A stretch of 8,429 nt of DNA, taken from contig JAGRBM010000315.1 of assembly GCA_020434085.1 (NCBI GenBank), positions 1 through 8,429 on the forward strand, read 5' to 3'. This DNA comes from Chrysiogenia bacterium (GTDB lineage: Bacteria > JAGRBM01). The first letter of the stretch is position 1. The number at the start of each line of letters is the position of its first letter. Under the pieces are notes generated by a model that did not search any database, was not told the origin of the DNA, and was given only the letters and a program-made list of their open reading frames with translations. Below are positions 5,994 through 8,429 of the stretch, piece by piece. The position numbers and the translations under genes are program-made.

Positions 5994-7148
5994 ATGGATC
6001 TGGAACTGAGCGAAGAACAACGCCAAACGGTGGAGACCATCCGCCGCTTTCTTGAAAAAGAGATCAAACCCCACGTCGAGCGCTGGGATCACCAGAACGA
6101 GTATCCCACCGAGGCGCGCGACGCCTTCAAGGAGATGGGCCTCTACGGCGCCATCATCCCCACCGAGTACGGGGGCCTTGGCTGGGACACGGTGACCTAT
6201 GCGCTGGTGATTACCGAACTGGCCGCGTGCTGGATGACGCTCTCGAGCATGATCAACACGCAGATGATCATGGCGCACTCGGTGCTCGATGCGGGCACCG
6301 AAGAGCAGAAAAAAAAGTGGCTGCCCAAAATGGCCACCGGCGAAATGCGCGGCGGCCTGGCGCTCTCGGAGGCCCACGGCGGCTCCGACGTGGCGGGGAT
6401 GCTGACCACTGCGAAGAAGGACGGCGACGTTTATCGGATCAATGGCTCGAAGATGTGGATTACCAACTCCGATGGAAATTCCTTCTTCCTGCTGGCCAAG
6501 ACCGACACCACCTGCAGTCCGCCGCACGGCGGAATCTCGGGCTTCATCATGGAGACCGGCGCCGAGGGCTTCAAAGTCTCGCGCGACATCCCCAAGCTCG
6601 GGCTCAAGGGCATTCCCACCTCGGAGCTCTCGTTCGAGGACTTCCCCGTACCGGCCGAGAATCTGCTGGGCGGAAAGGAAGGGCAGGGCTTCGTGCAGGT
6701 GATGCGCGGACTGGAACTCGGCCGCATCAACGTGGCGGCGCGCTCGGTGGGCGTGCTGCGCGCCGAGTTCGAAGCCTCCATCAAATACGCGCAGGAGCGC
6801 GAGACTTTCGGCAAACCCATCTGGCAGCATCAGCTCGTGGGAGCCAAGCTCGCCGACATGGCCGCCGATCTAGAAGCCTCGCGCCTGCTGGTGCTGAGTG
6901 CTGCCATCAAGAAGGAGAAGGGCGAGCGCTGCGACCTCGAGGCCAGCATGGCCAAGCTCTTTGCCTCGCGGGCCTGCGCCCAGCACGCGCTGGAGGCCAT
7001 GCACATCCACGGCGGCTACGGTTACACCAAGGAATTCCCGGTCGAGCGCTTCTACCGGGACGCCCCGCTCATGACCATCGGCGAGGGCTCCAATGACATC
7101 CTCAAAACGGTGATTGCGAAGAATCTGATCAAACGATTCGCCATCTGA
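5994..7148 (+). CDS. Acyl-CoA dehydrogenase
   Basis: A 384-residue flavoenzyme of the normal length for a soluble acyl-CoA dehydrogenase, which oxidises acyl-CoA to the trans-2-enoyl-CoA and passes electrons to electron-transferring flavoprotein. The order is complete: N-terminal helical domain (1-120), middle beta domain with ALSEAHGGSDVAGM (123-136) and MWITNS (154-159), then a C-terminal helical domain with GRINVAARSVG (243-253), QERETFGKPI (267-276) and the second family signature HIHGGYGYTKEFPVERFYRD (337-356). Glu364 in IGEGSND is at the position of the catalytic base of medium- and short-chain enzymes, so it is probably active. Chain-length or branched-chain preference is not decidable. 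GGGGAGAG at 5975-5982 lies 11 nt before the ATG. No electron-transferring flavoprotein or other beta-oxidation gene is in the window; the aldehyde dehydrogenase downstream could feed it by way of a fatty acid and an acyl-CoA ligase. Confidence 0.95.
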   Translation: MDLELSEEQRQTVETIRRFLEKEIKPHVERWDHQNEYPTEARDAFKEMGLYGAIIPTEYGGLGWDTVTYALVITELAACWMTLSSMINTQMIMAHSVLDAGTEEQKKKWLPKMATGEMRGGLALSEAHGGSDVAGMLTTAKKDGDVYRINGSKMWITNSDGNSFFLLAKTDTTCSPPHGGISGFIMETGAEGFKVSRDIPKLGLKGIPTSELSFEDFPVPAENLLGGKEGQGFVQVMRGLELGRINVAARSVGVLRAEFEASIKYAQERETFGKPIWQHQLVGAKLADMAADLEASRLLVLSAAIKKEKGERCDLEASMAKLFASRACAQHALEAMHIHGGYGYTKEFPVERFYRDAPLMTIGEGSNDILKTVIAKNLIKRFAI

Positions 7149-7288
7149 GGGACCCATTTCGGACCCAGAGGCATCTTAACATCCATCAAGGGGACAAAGG
7201 CCCGCTTTGTGGTAGAGTGGGGCCACCCGAAAACAGGCACCGGCCAGGGCCGCCAATGCGCGGCAGACCCGGCAAGACACTCAGGGGT

Positions 7289-7294
7289 GAGAGG
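7289..7294 (+). promoter_or_regulatory. Shine-Dalgarno of the aldehyde dehydrogenase
   Basis: GAGAGG followed by 7 nt and the ATG at 7302. It fixes the start of the downstream gene. The rest of the gap 7149-7301 shows no clear terminator or promoter that I can defend. Confidence 0.6.
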
Positions 7295-7301
7295 TATACC
7301 G

Positions 7302-8429
7302 ATGGCGGATACGGCAAAGATTTCCAACCAGGTCGGCGCGCTGCGCAAGACCTTTTCCACGGGCAAGACCCGTTCGATCGCCTGGCGCCAGGAACAACTG
7401 CGCGCCCTCAAGCGCTTCATTCGCGAGCGTGAAAAAGAGCTCTATGCGGCGCTCAAGGAAGACCTCCACAAGAGCGAGTTCGAGGCGTTCACCGCCGAGC
7501 TCGCGATGGTCATCGGCGAGGCCGACCTTTGCATCAAGAACCTGCCCAAGTGGTCGCGTGCGAAGAAGATTCCGACGATCATGGCTGCCCAGCCGGGCAA
7601 GAGCTACATGGTCCCCGAGCCCCAGGGCGTGGTGCTGATCATCGGCGCCTGGAACTATCCGGTGCAGCTCACGCTGGTTCCCCTCGTGGGCGCCATCGCG
7701 GGCGGCAACTGCGCGGTAATCAAGCCCTCGGAAGTGGCCCCGGCCACCTCGAAGGTCATTGCCCAGCAGCTTCCCAACTATCTCGACAAGGACGCCTACT
7801 GCGTGGTCGAGGGCGCGGTCGATGAGACCACCGCGCTGCTCGAAGAGAAATTCGACCACTACTTCTACACCGGCAACGGCCGGGTGGGTTCGATCGTGAT
7901 GGCCGCCGCGGCCAAACACCTCGGTCAGGTCACGCTGGAGCTGGGCGGCAAGAGCCCCTGCATCGTCGACCACACCGCCGACCTGGACGTTGCCGCCAAG
8001 CGCATTGCCTGGGGCAAGTTCTACAATGCGGGCCAGACCTGCGTGGCGCCTGACTACGTGATGGTGGAAAAGGACGTGGAAGAGCCCCTGCTGGCGAACC
8101 TGCGCGACGCCCTCAAGGAATTTTACGGCGAAGATCCCAAGCAGAGCGATGACTACTGCCGCATCGTCAACGAGCGCCACCACCAGCGCCTGGCTCCGCT
8201 GCTCAAGTCGGGTGAGGCCTACGTGGGCGGCGAGGTCGATGAAGCCGACCGCTACATCGCGCCGACGGTGCTGCGCAACGTCTCGAAGGACTCGGCCGTC
8301 ATGGAAGACGAGATCTTCGGTCCCATCCTGCCGGTGGTCGCTGTGAACAGCATCGACGAGGCCACCGATTACCTGCGTGCGGCGGGCGGGCGGCAGGGAC
8401 GTCCGCTCCTGCTGACCCTGATCGACGAA
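7302..8429 (+). CDS. Class 3 aldehyde dehydrogenase (ALDH3-like), 3' end cut by window
   Basis: 376 codons are visible and the frame is still open at the window edge; family members usually run about 450-500 residues. The protein starts MADTAKISNQVGALR. Asn118 in IIGAWNYPV, the general base Glu213 in LELGGKSP and the nucleophile Cys247 in NAGQTCVAPDY are all present. The Glu-Cys spacing of 34 and the NYP motif match ALDH3A1 (Asn114, Glu209, Cys243) with a constant offset of 4. PSEVAPATS (about 143-151) lies in the cofactor-binding part and EIFGPILPVV near the end is the usual conserved stretch. Such enzymes oxidise medium/long-chain or aromatic aldehydes to acids with NAD(P)+; a fatty aldehyde is plausible beside the acyl-CoA dehydrogenase. 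The last roughly 18 residues fit the family badly (expected after EIFGP is a motif like KPLALYLF), which may be real divergence or poor sequence at a contig end. Confidence 0.93.
   Translation, partial: MADTAKISNQVGALRKTFSTGKTRSIAWRQEQLRALKRFIREREKELYAALKEDLHKSEFEAFTAELAMVIGEADLCIKNLPKWSRAKKIPTIMAAQPGKSYMVPEPQGVVLIIGAWNYPVQLTLVPLVGAIAGGNCAVIKPSEVAPATSKVIAQQLPNYLDKDAYCVVEGAVDETTALLEEKFDHYFYTGNGRVGSIVMAAAAKHLGQVTLELGGKSPCIVDHTADLDVAAKRIAWGKFYNAGQTCVAPDYVMVEKDVEEPLLANLRDALKEFYGEDPKQSDDYCRIVNERHHQRLAPLLKSGEAYVGGEVDEADRYIAPTVLRNVSKDSAVMEDEIFGPILPVVAVNSIDEATDYLRAAGGRQGRPLLLTLIDE

Noticed and set aside
5958-5996. Direct repeat GACCAATG, the second copy covering the acyl-CoA dehydrogenase ATG
   Set aside because: It is only 8 bp; the first ATG is out of frame and lacks a ribosome site. 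Treated as coincidence.
5820-6830. 336-codon minus-strand frame opposite the acyl-CoA dehydrogenase
   Set aside because: The plus strand encodes a complete acyl-CoA dehydrogenase with signatures and catalytic Glu; the antisense frame has no recognisable pattern.
7281-8183. 300-codon minus-strand frame opposite the aldehyde dehydrogenase
   Set aside because: It is a shadow of a gene with all catalytic ALDH residues in the correct spacing.

Overview
The window is compact, high-GC bacterial DNA. Codon use is strongly G/C at third positions, coding density is high, and one gene encodes an exported thiol-redox/membrane electron-transfer protein, so a Gram-negative, proteobacteria-like host is likely. 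The lineage cannot be fixed from this sequence; a deltaproteobacterium-like or related group is only a guess. I see no rRNA, tRNA, CRISPR array, insertion sequence or phage gene. The region looks like ordinary chromosomal housekeeping and accessory metabolism.

Layout, left to right. At 33-69 lies a perfect AT-rich 17+3+17 palindrome whose core strongly resembles a Fur (iron regulator) box. It probably serves a gene that begins at the left edge and runs leftward out of the window. Next is a two-gene minus-strand operon, with FAD-dependent oxidoreductase (1227-2615) upstream and thioredoxin-like/DsbD-like membrane fusion (111-1223) downstream, only 3 nt apart. Divergent from it across about 90 bp is a CPA2-type cation:proton antiporter (2706-4079, plus). 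The antiporter converges on a front-end-type fatty acid desaturase (4076-5182, minus). The two stop codons share a CTAG, and the desaturase's intrinsic terminator lies inside the antiporter coding sequence.

The roughly 320-bp divergent region 5183-5503 carries two inverted copies of one 13-mer, so that each flanking gene has the same motif upstream in its own reading direction, plus a short GC palindrome. To its right are three plus-strand genes: a small four-helix membrane protein of unknown function (5504-5920), an acyl-CoA dehydrogenase (5994-7148), and a class 3 aldehyde dehydrogenase (7302 to the window end, cut off).

Functionally the right half has a lipid theme: acyl desaturation, acyl-CoA oxidation and (probably fatty) aldehyde oxidation. 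The left half is redox and ion homeostasis: an uncharacterised flavoenzyme paired with a transmembrane thiol relay, and an antiporter. No clearly new multi-gene system is evident. The points most worth following are the Fur-like palindrome, the flavoenzyme/thiol-relay pair, the overprinted terminator and the duplicated 13-mer.
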